Assembly: GCA_003184365.1 (NCBI GenBank)
Contig: NKYR01000042.1
Coordinates: 1-64,000 of the forward strand
DNA from: Evernia prunastri
Taxonomy: Eukaryota > Ascomycota > Lecanoromycetes > Lecanorales > Parmeliaceae
Reading direction: 5' to 3'
DNA length: 64,000 bases
Of the stretch, positions 20,092 through 33,548 are shown piece by piece. Both the position numbers and the translations under genes were made by a program. Under the pieces are notes generated by a model that was not told the DNA's origin, ran no database searches, and worked only from the letters and a program-made list of their open reading frames with translations. The number at the start of each line of letters is the position of its first letter. Positions within the stretch are counted from its first letter, which is position 1.

Positions 20092-22360
20092 CTACTGATC
20101 GTCATAAATCCCATCGAAGAACCCTTCATCATCATCCTCTTCCTCCGCTTGCGGAAAGATGGATTGTAAAGACTCAGGAGTGCCGAGCTGCGTACGAGGT
20201 CCCATCGACCGTCCCGGCTGCATTTGGAAGTGCCGTGGGGTCAGGGGATTTTCGGCGCCATCACCAGCGTCTAACGGGAGTATCAGATGGTCTTCGCCTG
20301 GGATGTATCTGATGGCCTGCCGACTGGCCAAGGCGCTGGTAACCAGCACCTTGAAAACGGCGCAAACATCTGGATCGCGAGTAAGGTCGTTGAGTGTCTC
20401 TAGTATCCAGCGGAGGTCTTCTGCCCACTCGGAAGTCTCGTACAGAGACACACCGTCAATGACGCACACGAGGACGAAGCCTTCTGGTAGTTCCTTGACT
20501 GACTCGCTGAACAAAGCGCATAGGCGGTTTGTATCAAACCGCTGGAGTTCGTGATATTCGTTGTTGTCAGTGAATCCGACACGGAAGGCATGTAGATTGA
20601 AGAGCTGTGCGAGAAGCGCTCTAAGAAGCCCACTTGGGCCATTCAGATCATCACTCCTGATTGTGTGCAGTCCGCAAAAATAGTGGATGCAGAAAGCTCC
20701 CTCGTCGCTCAAGCTCTGGGCAAGCAGAGCAGAGACGAACGTCATGGCCGAAGTCCGCTCTGTGGCTGAGTCGCCACTGCCATCAACAAGCAGAAAGATT
20801 GGTGACGTCGAAGTAAGCCAGTTCTGGAATTTTGGAGATTGCATTAGGAGGCTGCCACGGTGGTGGGAGGAGAGATCAGCAGCTCGGCCAAGGCGAAGCA
20901 TGCTGGTGAGGTCTTTGGCCATCTCCTGTTGATTTATGGCTAGTAGTTCGAGGAGTTGATGCGATTCGAGGATCATGCCGCTTTTATTTTGGGCCTGTGC
21001 TTGCTCTAAATTAATGGTGAGAGACTGCACTTGGCCTTCCAATTTTGCCAGCACAAGCTCTCGCTTCTCGATCCCTAGGTCTCATTAGTGTCTTCTCCTG
21101 ATGGGAGCCTTCGGAGTTGTTGGTGCTGTGATTCTTACATTCTTTATTCCGGACGTTTTCTTGAAGTAGTGATTCCATGTTCTTTTGCATCATCTTCTGG
21201 ATCATTTCAACCAGATTTGCTTGGTTTGCTTCCATACGCGCGATTCCAGCCCGCGACACGGTTGAATCTTCTTTCAGCTGCCTTGTATCTGCTTGAATAT
21301 TGCCTGTATCTGTCTTGATATTTGTTGCAAGATGCTCCGTTCGAGCAGTTGCCTCCCTCCATAGCCTGTCGATGCAGCGCTGTACAGAAGTCGATTGCTT
21401 TTCGACATCCTTGATTTTTTCATCTAAAGGTTTGCCGTATTGTGGGCCTTGGCAAAGGGCTTTAATTTGTTTCCCTTCATGCCATGAGCAGCTCGCGACT
21501 ATGACAGCATGGTGCTGCAGAAAGAGACTCACAGCCACCTGTCTCGACAAGCCACTCCATCATTTCCATAATCGCGACAAGTATTGCGGTATATAGCTCC
21601 ATGACCTCATGTTGCAGTGAGTCATCTGCCAGGCAAGATTCGCAGCACTTCTCGGCTTCGTATATCTTAGCTGGTATTCCCTCAAAGGTCTCCATTATTA
21701 GGTGCCTCCTGTTGCTCATTCGACCTGCAGCCTAAAGTTCTGTTACAGACAGGAACTACTAATGGCTGGACTCATGATACTAACCCCAAATATCAAGAAG
21801 AGGCCGGCAAATAGAGTCTTGTATTGGCCCTCGGGTATGAAGTTCAGGAACGGGATTACTGAGGGAGCATTGTCTCCAGTGACCCTCCCGAATTTCCTGG
21901 TCAGACCCTTCAACCCTTTGGCCTTGTTCTCGTATTTCCGACAAGCGTGCCCGTACTCGGCCATCACGTCGTCCCAACCAAGGGACTTGCTGATGTCGAG
22001 ATCTTTGAGATCTTTCTTGGTAGAATTTTGGCAGATCTCCAATGCTTTCAAGAAGCGGTCCGAGTGAGCTTGGAAGACATCGATCCTACACCGAGAGCCG
22101 GTTAGGAAGAGGAAATCTTCACGTGCACAAGAAGATTTTACTGCAGGGGTGTAGTGGCTATTACGCACCACGCGCATTAAGGATGGATGTCGGACTCACT
22201 CCTGTTGCTTTTGGGATGGTAGCTGAGCTCGCTGGTCGTCATATCGAGAAGAGAGGGAGAAGGCAGGGTGCACACGACTGCCATTCTCAGCGAGCCAGGC
22301 TTTAGCTTCTGGCTGTCCGCTATCCCGCGCAACAAGGTATGCGTCTCTATATGAAGCCAT
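20092..22360 (-). CDS. DUF7708 protein with degenerate P-loop NTPase-like C-terminus
   Basis: Five exons: 22200-22360, 21785-22085, 21533-21731, 21139-21474, 20092-21074. All four introns have GT..AG ends and join in frame; 659 residues. The N-terminus begins MASYRDAYLVARDSG. Residues about 55-230 fit the fungal DUF7708 domain (YGHACRKYENKAKGLKGLTR, IPFLNFIPEGQYKTLFAGLF, IYEAEKCCESCL). A helical stretch rich in Gln and Met follows (about 230-350). The C-terminal part (FQNWLTSTSPIFLLVDGSGD...FVSALLAQSL...FVLVCVIDGVSLYE) looks like the NTPase region found after DUF7708, but the Walker A lysine is not there (VDGSGDSATERT). The end is very acidic (EEEDDDEGFFDGIYDD). Divergent from the AAA ATPase at 23116, with 755 bp between them. 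Function unknown; a regulatory or STAND-like role is inference. Confidence 0.75.
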
Positions 22361-23115
22361 AGAGAGGAGGAGGTACTAGTGAATGGTTAATTCGAACTTC
22401 TGGAGTCGCATGAGCGACACAATTATGCACATCGCAATATTCCTAAAAGCCTAGAAGTTGCTTATTGGGATGAAGGAAGACTGGACCCAGCCTCAATCCT
22501 CATGAGCCTAATGAACCTTTTGGGGGATGCCGTAAGCTTAGCGTCCGTACTGTGATCCAGATGTAACCTCGCTTAACCTCGCGAAACACTGGGCTTTCAG
22601 TTCATGCAAGCTGAGACGTTGACCACCAATCATCTTTGTCAGCATCCGCTTGGCCCCCAGAGACCCCCAAAGGCTACACCGCAGATCTCGATCCTACAGG
22701 GAAAATAAACGCCTCCTTTTATGCGGGCGTAAGCAAGTGCATATGATACTGTCCAATTGTTATCCAGGACATTGCGGGGCATGCTGTAAGCGGATCTGAG
22801 TGTGGTACGCACGGGCGAAGGCCAAGAGCTGGAGGCATGCTACACAATCCCACAGCCTAGTGTGAGCTGATCATCTATAAGTCTTTTCCTCTGGTAGTTT
22901 TTTTTTTTTTTTTTTTCATTCGACACCCTTTCCCCCCCCAAAAAAAAAGATTACTTCAAGCGAGCTGTTGAGACATTGAGAGCTTGATACACATTAACGG
23001 AACGTCACAGTAGAAGAATCGAGAATCCTCGTTGATGTAAATTTGGTCGATTCGACTGCCACTGACTCGCAAAGCGGAAAGGTCCGCTGAAGTCGGCTGC
23101 CGGGACAATCACGTG
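22361..23115. promoter_or_regulatory. Shared divergent promoter region
   Basis: 755 bp between the starts of the DUF7708 gene (-) and the AAA ATPase gene (+). It contains a long T run (about 22899-22917) followed by a C8A8 tract (about 22933-22950), which could exclude nucleosomes. No TATA box or known operator is clear. Confidence 0.4.
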
Positions 23116-26100
23116 ATGACCTCTCAAGATTCCCCAGAACAGCCTCCTCCAACAGAGCCTCATCTATCGCAGACCCCGAATTCTGTTCCGCCAGGTAAAG
23201 CAAAATTTCTTGGTACTCTATGATACTAGTTGAAAAGTATACAGACGAGCCATCTCCACCAATTTCTAACAAGAACGGTGTGTCCGAGTCAAACCCCCAG
23301 CATGTCGATGCGAAAACCGACCAGTTTGAACATGGCGACGAAATGGAGTTGTTGGCAGATGATGGGAATGAAAAGACGCCAGGAGGGGTTCAAGATCATC
23401 AAACCAATGTTCAAAAGCTCAGAAGTCGTGTGAGTGACCTTGAACAACGTCTACGGCGAGCCGGTCTATTAGACAAGCTGGAGGATGAGAGCGACTCGGA
23501 GGCAGCTCCGAAAGAGAAGGCGAGGGGGAAGAATAGAGCATATTCGTCTTCGCGCGATAGTGCGGAGAATGAGAACGACAATGGCAAAACCACAGAGAGC
23601 TTGACGGAGACCAATGACCAAGAGAAGTCGGTTCAAGTACTCGTGGACAAGATTGATTCCCTTGAAAGACGGCTGGAAGAAGCGGGACATTTGAAAGACA
23701 AGCCAGCAGTGGACAAACCTAGACTACCTGCTATACCGCAATTGCACTATGTGGACTGGTTAGACTTTAAAAATAAGGTGGTGGGAGACGAGAAAGTCTA
23801 CGCAGTTGAAGTCCTGATTGGGGGGGCGAAGTATTATTACCAGCGATCTGAAGAAGACAGGAAAAGGAAGCAAAGGTCAAAAGACCGCAGCGGTGACCGC
23901 GATCAGCCAATCATTGAAGATGCGAAATCCAAGCCATTGCCGGAACGGATCCGCATCAATTCCAAGCCGATTCTATTGATAATGAAAGAGATCGATCCTA
24001 CAGATTGGGGCGAAAGTCCAGTCGTGATGCTTCGGCCTTACAAATCCTTAATCTACCATGAAGACCGGATTCGTGAAGTCTTCGAGAGGCTCCAATCGAG
24101 GTGGGGAAATGCTGAAACGGAGCCTACCACAAATCAGGCAGTCGAATCTACTGTCACCGAAGATGCACATGACAGCACAAAAACGGCACTATCGGATGGG
24201 GCCATCGACTCGGTTCCTACGAAAAGCGACGCCCACAGCAAGACTAAGACTACGGCAGATCACATCGATGCAGACACGGCCAAGAGAAACGAGAAGATGG
24301 TGACTCGGCGAGACAGTATCTCCTCCCCACCGACTGCTAACATACCTCCACCGTCGATCCCAAGTGTCAATAACTCCATTGACCAAAGCGATATCACAGA
24401 CATAAGAGATACTTCGTCCAAAGCAAAGTCCGAACCTATTTCGGCGAGCACGCGCAATGAGACCGAAGATTTGGCTGATAGTTTAGAAGCACTCAAAGAT
24501 CTCCGCTGCCTGATCAGATTCATAGATCTGGAGCTCAAGCCAGTGGTGGACTCTTTTGGTGGCAACACCCGCCGCAAGGTTTTTTTCAGCGACCTCTGGC
24601 ATCTTTACAAGCCAGGCGATCTTCTCTACTGTCCATTAGGCAACAAGAATACTTGGGATCATATCATGGTTGGCCACAAAAGCTACCCGCAAAAGCCGAA
24701 CGACAGGTTTCAAGAGGCATTCCGGATGTGAGTCTTGTTTTCCGAGCCTTTCTTCCTGATTCATATTGCAATTTGATTTGTAAGACATGTCGTAGGAATC
24801 AGATCATCCTGGGACATGTTTCACAACTCCAAGTCGGTCCGAGAAGAGATATGCTAACTCCGGAAATCTTGAAGTGTCTGTACCGCTGGGGGCAGACCGC
24901 ATCTCGAGTCAACAAGCGAGAAGTACCAGTACAAGGAAAACGATTTCTTGATCTCGGCTTACTGGGTGGATTTCAACGCTACCCGATTTGGTTCTCGAAA
25001 TTACGTGTTTTCCATGGTATCGTTCCCGGGCGAACGAGACATAACCTCTCTTCAGTGTTATCCATTAAGGTATTGTCCCAAGGCTAATGAATTGAAAACA
25101 AAATGGAAGGCTAGAGGCGAAGCATTCCACGAATATATGACTTTCCAGTACAGGTACTACATAGGCAAAACTCTGACCTGTGCACCCGACGGCGTTCGTC
25201 GACCTGAGGATGAATTACCCAAGCATTCTGAAAACGTCGAGAGTCAGGTGGTAGTTGATTTCAGCGAAGCATTCGCTGCGTATCCCGGTTGGAGAACAAA
25301 CACTGGTGCCAACTCGTTGGCATCCGCAGACTACACAGCAGAATTTTCAGAGGATTACCCCACTTCTTACTGGAAAGACCATGATTGGAAAACCTTGGAC
25401 GACGAGTCGGACGACGAGATATACGACGATAAACACATTGACACCAAGTTAATGGAAGAATACATAGAACGTGATCCTCTTCTGAGAGACCATCCAACCA
25501 CGAGTTTTACAGGGAATGATGAGCTTGATGAAGACCACCAGATCCTTCTCCCTAACAGAGTGTTCGGTTTCGTGATGAAGAACCGCAAATGGGGTAAGTC
25601 ACTGTTTCTACTGAGGATAGAAATCCAAGCATGACTCAGTGGACGCTAAAATTTTAGCTAGCACTACTGACCATCGATGGCCTGCGGCCAATCAAGCGGT
25701 ACGTTGACGGGTTCAATGACCTACAGCTGCCAATGGGACACAAGCGTACAATTAGTTCATTGGTAAACAATCACTTCATCAATAGGAACGCAGAATTGGA
25801 TGATCTTGAAGCGAGCTATGACGCGGACCTGGTCCGTGGAAAGGGAAAGGGCTTGATCATTTTACTCCATGGTGCACCTGGTGTTGGGAAGACTTCCACC
25901 GCTGAGACGGCTGCGGATGCGTTCCGCAAGATGCTGTTCCCTATCACTTGTGGTGACCTTGGGCTCACGGCAGCCCATGTTGAATCGGAGCTTTCGGAGA
26001 AGTTTCACCTGGCTGAGCTATGGGATTGCGTGCTACTGCTCGACGAAGCCGATGTTTTCCTCGCGCGAAGGACAAATAATGATATCAAAAGAAATAGCCT

Positions 26101-27238
26101 GGTGTCCGTATTCCTTCGAGTGCTTGAGCATTTCACCGGAGTCCTGTTCATGACCACCAACAGAGTTGGGGCTTTTGATGAGGCTTTCAAGTCCCGGATT
26201 CACATTAGTCTTTATTACCCACCCCTGAACGAAGAACAGACCCGTAGTATCTGGAAAATGAACCTGGAACGCCTAGATAAAAAGAAGCAAAGGAGGAATG
26301 AGTCCATGCTCTTCAACGAGAAGGAGATTTTTGCATATGCACAGAACCACTACACGGAGACTTCTGCGCGCAAAGCCAATTGGAATGGGAGGCAGATCCG
26401 GAACGCTTTCCAGACTGCCAGTGCCCTTGCAGAGTTCGAGGCTCACGAGCGGAACAGGAAAGCAAAGGCAAGGTCTGCAGAGACAGGTGAGGTATTCATA
26501 CCGACCGATCCACAGCTGAAGGTCAGGCACTTCCAGGAGATCGCTCGGGCCTCATATGAGTTCGACGAGTACATCGCTGAGACGAAAGGATTCACCGATG
26601 CTGAGATAGCTTATCGAGAAGGCCAAAGAATGGATGATTATCCGGTCAACAGAAGAGTAGTACGAGACAGAGAACAGCAGCCAACAAAATTAAGAGAAGC
26701 TCCACCGCTTCGTCCAGCCACTGTTCATGGACTCGCACCCAAAGCGAATCGACGAGCTGCTCCTGCCGGTCATACATCTGCAGGTGGGAATCGGCAGACG
26801 TACGTTCGAGCTCCTGTTGCTTTCACTCACGACGGCCCCGAGAGCCAAGACCCTAAGTACGATCAGCCAGCAGCTCCAGCCGCTACTGCTGTACCTCGGA
26901 GCGAGCGGTCCAGCGTAGCTCGTTTCCGGCCAAAACCCGTACAGCGACTGAATTCTTTCGCCGCTCATGATCGAGAACGACAACGGCACGAAGCCTTCGA
27001 ACAGCACGAGCCTCAGTATGAAGACGAGGACGAAGAAGAACCCGAATATGAGCCGTTGTATGAGGAATCTTTCTCCCGGCCAGCGGGCACCTATCTCCAT
27101 TCCGAAGATACAAACCACCGCGAGATATCTCCGCGCCGCCGTCAACAGGCTGGAGACCTCCCTGCAAAAAGTCGGAAACCCGCTGTTCTTGGTTACGGAG
27201 AAGACCTTGAGGATGACGAAGACACTTATTATCGCTGA
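23116..27238 (+). CDS. Large AAA+ ATPase with DUF7025 domain
   Basis: Five exons: 23116-23194, 23245-24727, 24785-24817, 24875-25593, 25662-27238; 1296 residues. Order: a charged, disordered N-terminus with short coiled coils (VQKLRSRVSDLEQRLRRAG); a DUF7025 region (FFSDLWHLYKPGDLLYCP, then ISAYWVDFNATRFG and FPGERDITSLQCYPL); then an AAA+ core with Walker A GAPGVGKTS near residue 845, Walker B LLLDEADVF near 910 and a sensor TTNR. The tail is disordered and rich in Arg and Glu. This architecture is common in Pezizomycotina and unstudied. Catalytic motifs are intact, so ATP hydrolysis is likely; substrate unknown. The third intron is uncertain: 24818-24874 keeps the frame with a CTAAC branch point, but 24833-24874 or 24837-24908 are also possible. 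If translation began at the ATG at 23220 the first exon would be lost. Confidence 0.82.
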
Positions 27239-28091
27239 GAATGCAGTAGACTGTGGAAATCAGATCTAAATCGCCGCTATGTTGTAGCAGATCGCTGAAG
27301 GAAGATGGGTTGGTGAGTAAATAGATTCCGGGAAATCTGGCTGCAATTTCAAAGGATTGATTTTGTTTACAAAGAAAGGCCGAAATAGATTATATTTCGA
27401 TAATATATCAGATTATTACCTGTACACGATCTACTTGCATCTTTTTCTTGAATATTCCGACGGTCTCTCTGTCCTGCAAGTATCTTCAGACTCTTGGCTG
27501 GGAGCAACCATATCCCCATAAGTCTCCTAGGCTTCTGACGCCAGCGAGCAAGTTAAGCTCTTTCTCCAAGCCGCAACGTTCTTCCGGGTTCAGATGAGAA
27601 CGATGCATCAAAGCCGACCCATTACACAGCCTGAACTCTAACACTCAGCAATCAATCTCGTAGAATACCCCCGTGCAACCAGGATCCCACCGCTGTTCCA
27701 GCCCTAAAATGGAAATGCAGGTCACCTTCAACCTCAGTGAAATCGGGATTTACCCCATTTATCCAGTGTCTATCCAGCTATTTAGCATTATCGCCTAGCT
27801 ATCTCGCTTTGCTTGATTTCCAGAGTCCACGGTATCGGTCTGAGACAACACTAGTGAACGAGAGGCTGTGAGCTGGTACAATTCTCCGTTCTCCCATTCC
27901 TGGCTGAAGATGATTGGCTGTAAAGACGACCGGCTCCAAGGACGGGATACCATTCAGAATCCTTCGCTAGATAAGACACAGATTACAGATCACCAAAGTG
28001 TCTGCTGAGGGGTCACTCGGTACCTGTTTCATACCAATATCCTTTGTGTCTCCCACGGTCTGAAAGCGCTGACCAGTGGGGCAGTTCTCAG

Positions 28092-28119
28092 TCCTCCTCC
28101 TCCTCCTCCTCCTCCTCCT
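28092..28119. repeat. (TCC)9 microsatellite
   Basis: Uninterrupted run of nine TCC units in intergenic DNA. Confidence 0.9.
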
Positions 28120-29912
28120 TGGGTTCGATCTCGAGCGCCTTTGGAGGCTGTTGGGGTGTTGATAAGGGGAAAGCTGACTACGATTGGCGCCACTTCGTGC
28201 AAAGTTGGTCAAAAGTGAGGAATCTAGTTCTGGAACGGAGTTTCTCCATCAGGTTTCTGGCCTGCGGATTGCCGCCGAGACGTTCTTGGCGAGGTTGATT
28301 GCGGGCTGAGACATGCCACTCGATTGTGCTACCTATCGACAGCTGTATTCGTGATCCGATACACATTGCTGGCATTTGGGACACCACTCGTACAGGATTA
28401 CCAGATGATTCTCGATACAGACTGGGCGTGTGAGAGCTAAGCATGCCCTTGGGGGAACGAATAGGTGTACATGGATGAATGCTATTCTACATTTTCTTGG
28501 GTGATAATTGGATTCACGTTTATCTCTCAGCAGCCCAACAGTTCTGAGGCAAAGAAAGGCTTACGTAGCAACCTGTGCAACAGACTGACTGTGATTGACA
28601 CTCTTCTACATCCACTTTGACGTCCGGGCAGAAAGAGAGAACAGCATGTGTTCATAAGAGATGAAATGCATCCTATGATACTACTCATGTATTGCGCAGG
28701 AAGGTGTGAGACATCTTTTGCAGTTGCTGCAAGCTCAGCGTAGTTCGGTAGGACGTAGGGGCTGAGATTCTAGAAGTCCCATATGTATGGAAATCAAGCG
28801 AAGGTGTTAGCTAATCTTCTATCCCTGTCAGTCTCTACTGTTGTAGATGTCGAAACCTGAAACTGAAAAAGCAGGTCCTCGATTCTGAAGGGCGTCCTCA
28901 AGAACGGACACAAGTAAAGGAAAAGGGAAGCAAGGCCACATCAAAATTCTCAGGGTTCCATGAGTCGTCCAGTCCCCCCTTCAATCAAGACGCTTATGAC
29001 CTGATGGATCCCTAGCACATAGAAACTCAATCTCTGCCACTCCTCACACCCGAAAGAAGGTTTCTGCCTAACGTGTCAATGCAGATACATGAGGGTTCCT
29101 CTGGCGCCAAGACTTTGTTGAATAAGGTACTTTACTCTAGGTGGCAGCATCCATACGGAAATGTTATCGTTTGAGCATGTAACCGCCAGGAAGTGTCCCA
29201 CATTGCAGGCAAAGATGAGTACGCAAAGCAGATATCATATCTCGAGTCGGTACGTGAGATTGTCTTACTGCTCTGAGGTAGGGAATTACCATTTCGGGAG
29301 TCGCAAAGACGATGTAAAGTTATCCAGTCAAGAAGCTCACCGAGTGACAAGTATCCACCTACAGTTCAAGGCTTTTGTAAGAAAACAGTACAATCTTTGC
29401 TCGGAAGCTTGGACATTTATGGTACTAAGAGACCGTGAGGTACTGTTGTAATTTCAATTGGGAAAACCTTTCACAAAACACAACACGAGCGGTAGACGAC
29501 CTGCATCTCAGTGAGCAAACTCATGCTAAGTAGCGATTTAAAGTCGAACCTATAAGTTGGTTACAAGGGCAAATGAGGGTGGCTCCTGAAGTGTGGTACC
29601 TGCAGCGCCATGCACCGCCATGCAACAGCGATGTGTCTCTATGCCTTTCTTTCAGCAATTGATACTTCCTGTTGGATTTGAGGCCATTTGAGCCATGAGC
29701 CATATTGAGGCTATACGCCATGGCGAAATGGACCATGGTATTCCTTCCACATTATCCATATTTCTCACACTTGGCAATGTGGTGGCAACGCCTCCCAAGC
29801 CTTGGCGGTGGTGTGATTACCGCCACCATAGAAAATTGTACTGTGAGGACAGCGTGTCAGGTAGAAATTTCGGAGTACATTTGGTGGCAACATAGACATA
29901 TTGGCCATATAA

Positions 29913-29932
29913 GGAGAAGGATATCCTTCTCC
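29913..29932. repeat. 20-bp perfect palindrome
   Basis: GGAGAAGGATATCCTTCTCC reads the same on both strands. It is isolated in intergenic DNA. A dimeric factor site or a cruciform is possible; chance cannot be excluded. Confidence 0.85.
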
Positions 29933-30468
29933 AGAAAAGTAGTAAAAAAATAATCAAGTCATATCACACCATACAATTTCTACACTTCCCGTGATCCGGT
30001 ATCACCCTATCATCTCGCCCAAGCGCACCTGCACGCATTGATGTGTATTCGTTTCTCAAACTAGGTCTACATTGCTACAAGCATGGGGCTTTCTTGGCGC
30101 TAGGGGACGAGAACATGGCTGTTTAGGTCTCTATCTTCTGCTTGCTCTGGCGTTGGAACGGTCAGATCATAAAAGTCTTAGCTACTTCGTGGTGTTAACA
30201 AAGACATGGGAGCACTAATTTGGAGAGCATGGTGGCTACTGAGGAGAGATTGACTTCGTGATGCATTATTTAGTACTTCCTGAGCTCGAACAAATAGAAA
30301 GCGGCTATTGGAGTGCGGTAGAAAGAAACAGAAACGCGGTAACTACGCTGACGAAAGCCTAGAGGAGGTGACAGGTTCGGCAGAACTTGAGCAGACCTCC
30401 GAGCCAAAACCAGACCAAAGCGAACCGTTTTCAAACGTCGCTGTACCTCGTGTCCATCGACGAGGGTG

Positions 30469-32355
30469 CTAGCATTGTAGAGAGACACAAGCTGGGTAGA
30501 CCACAGTCTCTATCGTGTCCAACATGTTATCAGCCTTCTTGGTCTCTATCAACGCCGGAGAGAGACAAAGCTGCACCCTAGCATCCTGTGACCTTCTAGA
30601 TAAACCCTCTACTTTCATGTACCTCGGATCAAAAAGCTGATTAGAGACAATCCACTTGAAAGATAACTCTTCGGTTTGGAGTGACCTTTGGCTTGAGAGC
30701 TTGAACACTTCCGAGAACACCTCGCCGAGTCTCTCGCGGAATGCTACCAAGTTCATAACATTATAGTTCGTGAGGGTCTCCTGTAGGAATGGCCTTATGA
30801 TGTCGAAGAGATGGTGTGCCAGGGTTTTTGGATACTCTTCGAGCTGCTTGGAAGCCTGAACAAAATCGTAGTTGATCCCGCGAGTAATACGGTCGAGGAG
30901 TTCAGGCGACACTAGTCACGGCAGTATTAGTCCTAAAATCATCTCCGGTATTGCGACCAGTACTCACCACTAGCAATCTTGTTCTCCATGAGTCGCACGT
31001 ACTCAGACTTTGATGGAAGTCTTGGCGGCAACGGTTCGTGTAGTTCCTGCAAGACCCATTCATAGCCAGCAACTGCTATGACCGAACACAGAAACTCTCC
31101 CAATGGCAGCAGAGATTGCATTTGCATCACAGAAACCACGTCATTCAGTGCATTCGTGGAGTTGACTCCGAAAATAAGTCTGCAAAGCCTGAAGAAAGGC
31201 GGCTTGCTCATGTGCACAACGATATGTGGGGTTTCCATTGGGTTTGCGTTGGTGGCATCCAGAAGACAGTATACCACTCCCTTGATGCCAGCATCAATGG
31301 AGAGTCCCAGTTCCCTCAGGAGGCTGTGAGTCGGCAGGTACCGCCGAAGATCGTACTTCATGAAGCTTGATAGGCCTGGGGCCAGTGCTGGTACAAAGTC
31401 GGCCGTTGACGGAGGACTGGAAGGCGCAGGCCAGGACCGAGTATGGTTTTCAGTAGTGCGGAGCACATCCACAGAGTAAAACCGGTCCTGAATGGACTGA
31501 GGCGTGGCAGAGCTAGAGGTAGGCGAGATCGGACTGTAACTTGGGGAGACCAATTCCGATACCCTTGGCTCGGTAGAGAATGACGCCGAAGTTTCCAATT
31601 GAAAGCGGTTCATAGTTGCTGCATTTCCGTAGTGAGAACTAGGAATTAAAACATGGGTCACGGCAGCTGAGCTAAGCATCTTCTCCCCTTGAAACTGTTG
31701 CTGTGCCAAATCAGTTGACCGTTTGGACTTTTCGTGAGCAGTAGACGCGGGGAAGCGATTGATTTCTGCGGTTCCAGCGGATCTCGAGATCAAGTTAATC
31801 TCCTAACACAATAATAACAAGGAATCAGTGCTCACCCTAGTGTTTCTTCACCATCAGAACATCTCTGTACGTCAATCGATGAGGCAACGCTTTGTTCAGC
31901 TTCTGGAACTCGTTTCTTAGCGAACGACGAGGTTGGCAATCGCGAGCCACGGTTCCTTGTCCCACAGGCAAATACCTCATCGAGACCCAACTGCCGGATG
32001 ATTTCAAGAGATTGTGGATTTTTAATGCCACACTCATCTCCCCTTCGCTGAAGAACGTTGGGGTGACAGTAATTATCCAGCACGTCACGACCCTCTGCAA
32101 ACAAGTCACGGTCACAGTATTTGCGATTTTATAGCTAGGTCTCCGATGTCTACGCCATAGATCGCGGATATGGTCGTTGACCACGCGGTTGTCCAAGTGT
32201 ATCATCCCAAAATCATTGATTAGGATCAGAACCATTCGGTGGATAGCTGCGTTTCTGTCGCACACGTATGGGCTCCGATCACCTTTGCGGTCTTCGATGT
32301 CTGAAAGAAGTCGGTCAGTCGCCGCGCATGTCCAACGGTGAGGGCGGGGAGGCAT
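30469..32355 (-). CDS. Unknown protein with Myb/SANT-like N-terminus
   Basis: Four exons: 32154-32355, 31836-32094, 30968-31782, 30469-30911; 572 residues in frame. The N-terminus (MPPRPHRWTCAATDRLLSDI, later RNAAIHRMVLILINDFGMIH and VVNDHIRDLW) is short, basic and helical with a leading RWT, like the helix-turn-helix start of fungal Myb/SANT-like proteins. The middle is serine- and proline-rich (SPSYSPISPTSSSATP). The C-terminal half is helical (LRELGLSIDAGIKGVVYCLL, LLDRITRGINYDFVQASKQL) with no family I recognise. A nuclear DNA-associated role is inference from the N-terminus alone. The 53-bp intron 2 uses an acceptor (CTCGAG) chosen to keep frame; other introns have clear CTAAT or similar branch points. 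Confidence 0.62.
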
Positions 32356-33548
32356 TTTGAGCAGCCTTGAGTCCTTGACCCGAAAAATTGCGCAGTGATT
32401 CACTCGAAGCGAAGGACGGAAGGTCTTTCCAGAGGTGATATCCTGACTATTAGGCCTCAGACCTGAGCCGTGAAACTAATTGACGACGGGTAGCTGAAGA
32501 CGCAGGGATAGACTTGTGCGCACTGTTTGCCATGGCATTCCCCACCATAATTGTTACACGGCTTTTCATGCCTTCATTAAGAGACCTTCTGCAGGTCACC
32601 GAGTCAAGAAGAGCGATCAGTCACCTCTTTAGCGAAGACGCTGGATCGCCCCACTTCAGTATCTTAAGATTGATGTGATCCAATGATCGAGGGAAGTATA
32701 TGCGCGCCAGCACAGAATGATTTATCGCAAAACGTTTTGAAGAGTCATATGTCAATCTCAAGATTTTTGGGTACCGGCCTTTGCATATCTCTAATGCTTC
32801 GTCCACCTCGGGGATGACGGGTTCTCCGAAATGCTCTGCAAGTGGATGTGATACATAGCGATTTGATAATTGCAGATCATGGTAGGTAAGTGGAAGTCTG
32901 AAAAAGGATGATCTGACTGCATTGCATTGATTAGAGCATTCCGATCCATGAGTCTTCTGAGTAGGTACCTAGGTAGACTAATTAGCGCATCAACTCTTTG
33001 ACTAGGGTAGGTATACGGAGTACACTGCATATAGGCTAGAGCCTGCAGATTTCTTTCTTGCCGTACATTACGCCAACGCGTCCTCTTACACTCTAGTCGC
33101 TGTCGATGAATTGCGCCTTCATGTAAGTGACTGATTCTATCGACCCAGGGCTGGCCATATTGTAAAGCCGAGATCCTCTGATTGGTAGAGGAAATCCTTA
33201 TGCAAGGCTCAGAAGTGAGCTGGTCATGTAACGCAAAACCCCACCCGGCTGCTCTTTTCCGATTGGGTCTGATGCAGGCAGTCTAGCACAACGAATACCT
33301 AGATAGAAAACCAATCATTTTGACCCCCTTTGTGGGGCACTCTCTCATACATCTCTCCGATTGTCTGAAATTTGCCCTGATGAATCTCTGACAGAGCTGC
33401 CGAATTACCGTCCAAAGACCTTGCTGCCTCTACTTTCAATCGATCCAGGGCGAAATTCTGTCCACAATTGTACTTGAAATCGTAGCAAATCTGGAGTTTG
33501 GACTACATCTCGGACCACCGTGTAATTCATTCCTCTGGATCCATCGTG
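32356..33548. promoter_or_regulatory. Divergent intergenic region
   Basis: 1.2 kb between the start of the Myb-like gene (-) and the Hsp70-like gene (+). The small minus ORFs at 32621-32806 and 32791-33030 are not convincing genes. No specific regulatory site is recognised. Confidence 0.4.

Larger units (their letters stand above)
27239..30468. other. Intergenic, no supported gene
   Basis: 3.2 kb between the AAA gene stop and the convergent gene at 30469. Short ORFs on both strands carry no family signal and no consistent splice pattern. It holds a TCC microsatellite and a 20-bp perfect palindrome, listed separately. Confidence 0.5.

Noticed and set aside
28178..28444. 88-codon minus ORF and neighbours near the TCC repeat
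   Set aside because: Short, overlapping opposite frames, and driven by the microsatellite.
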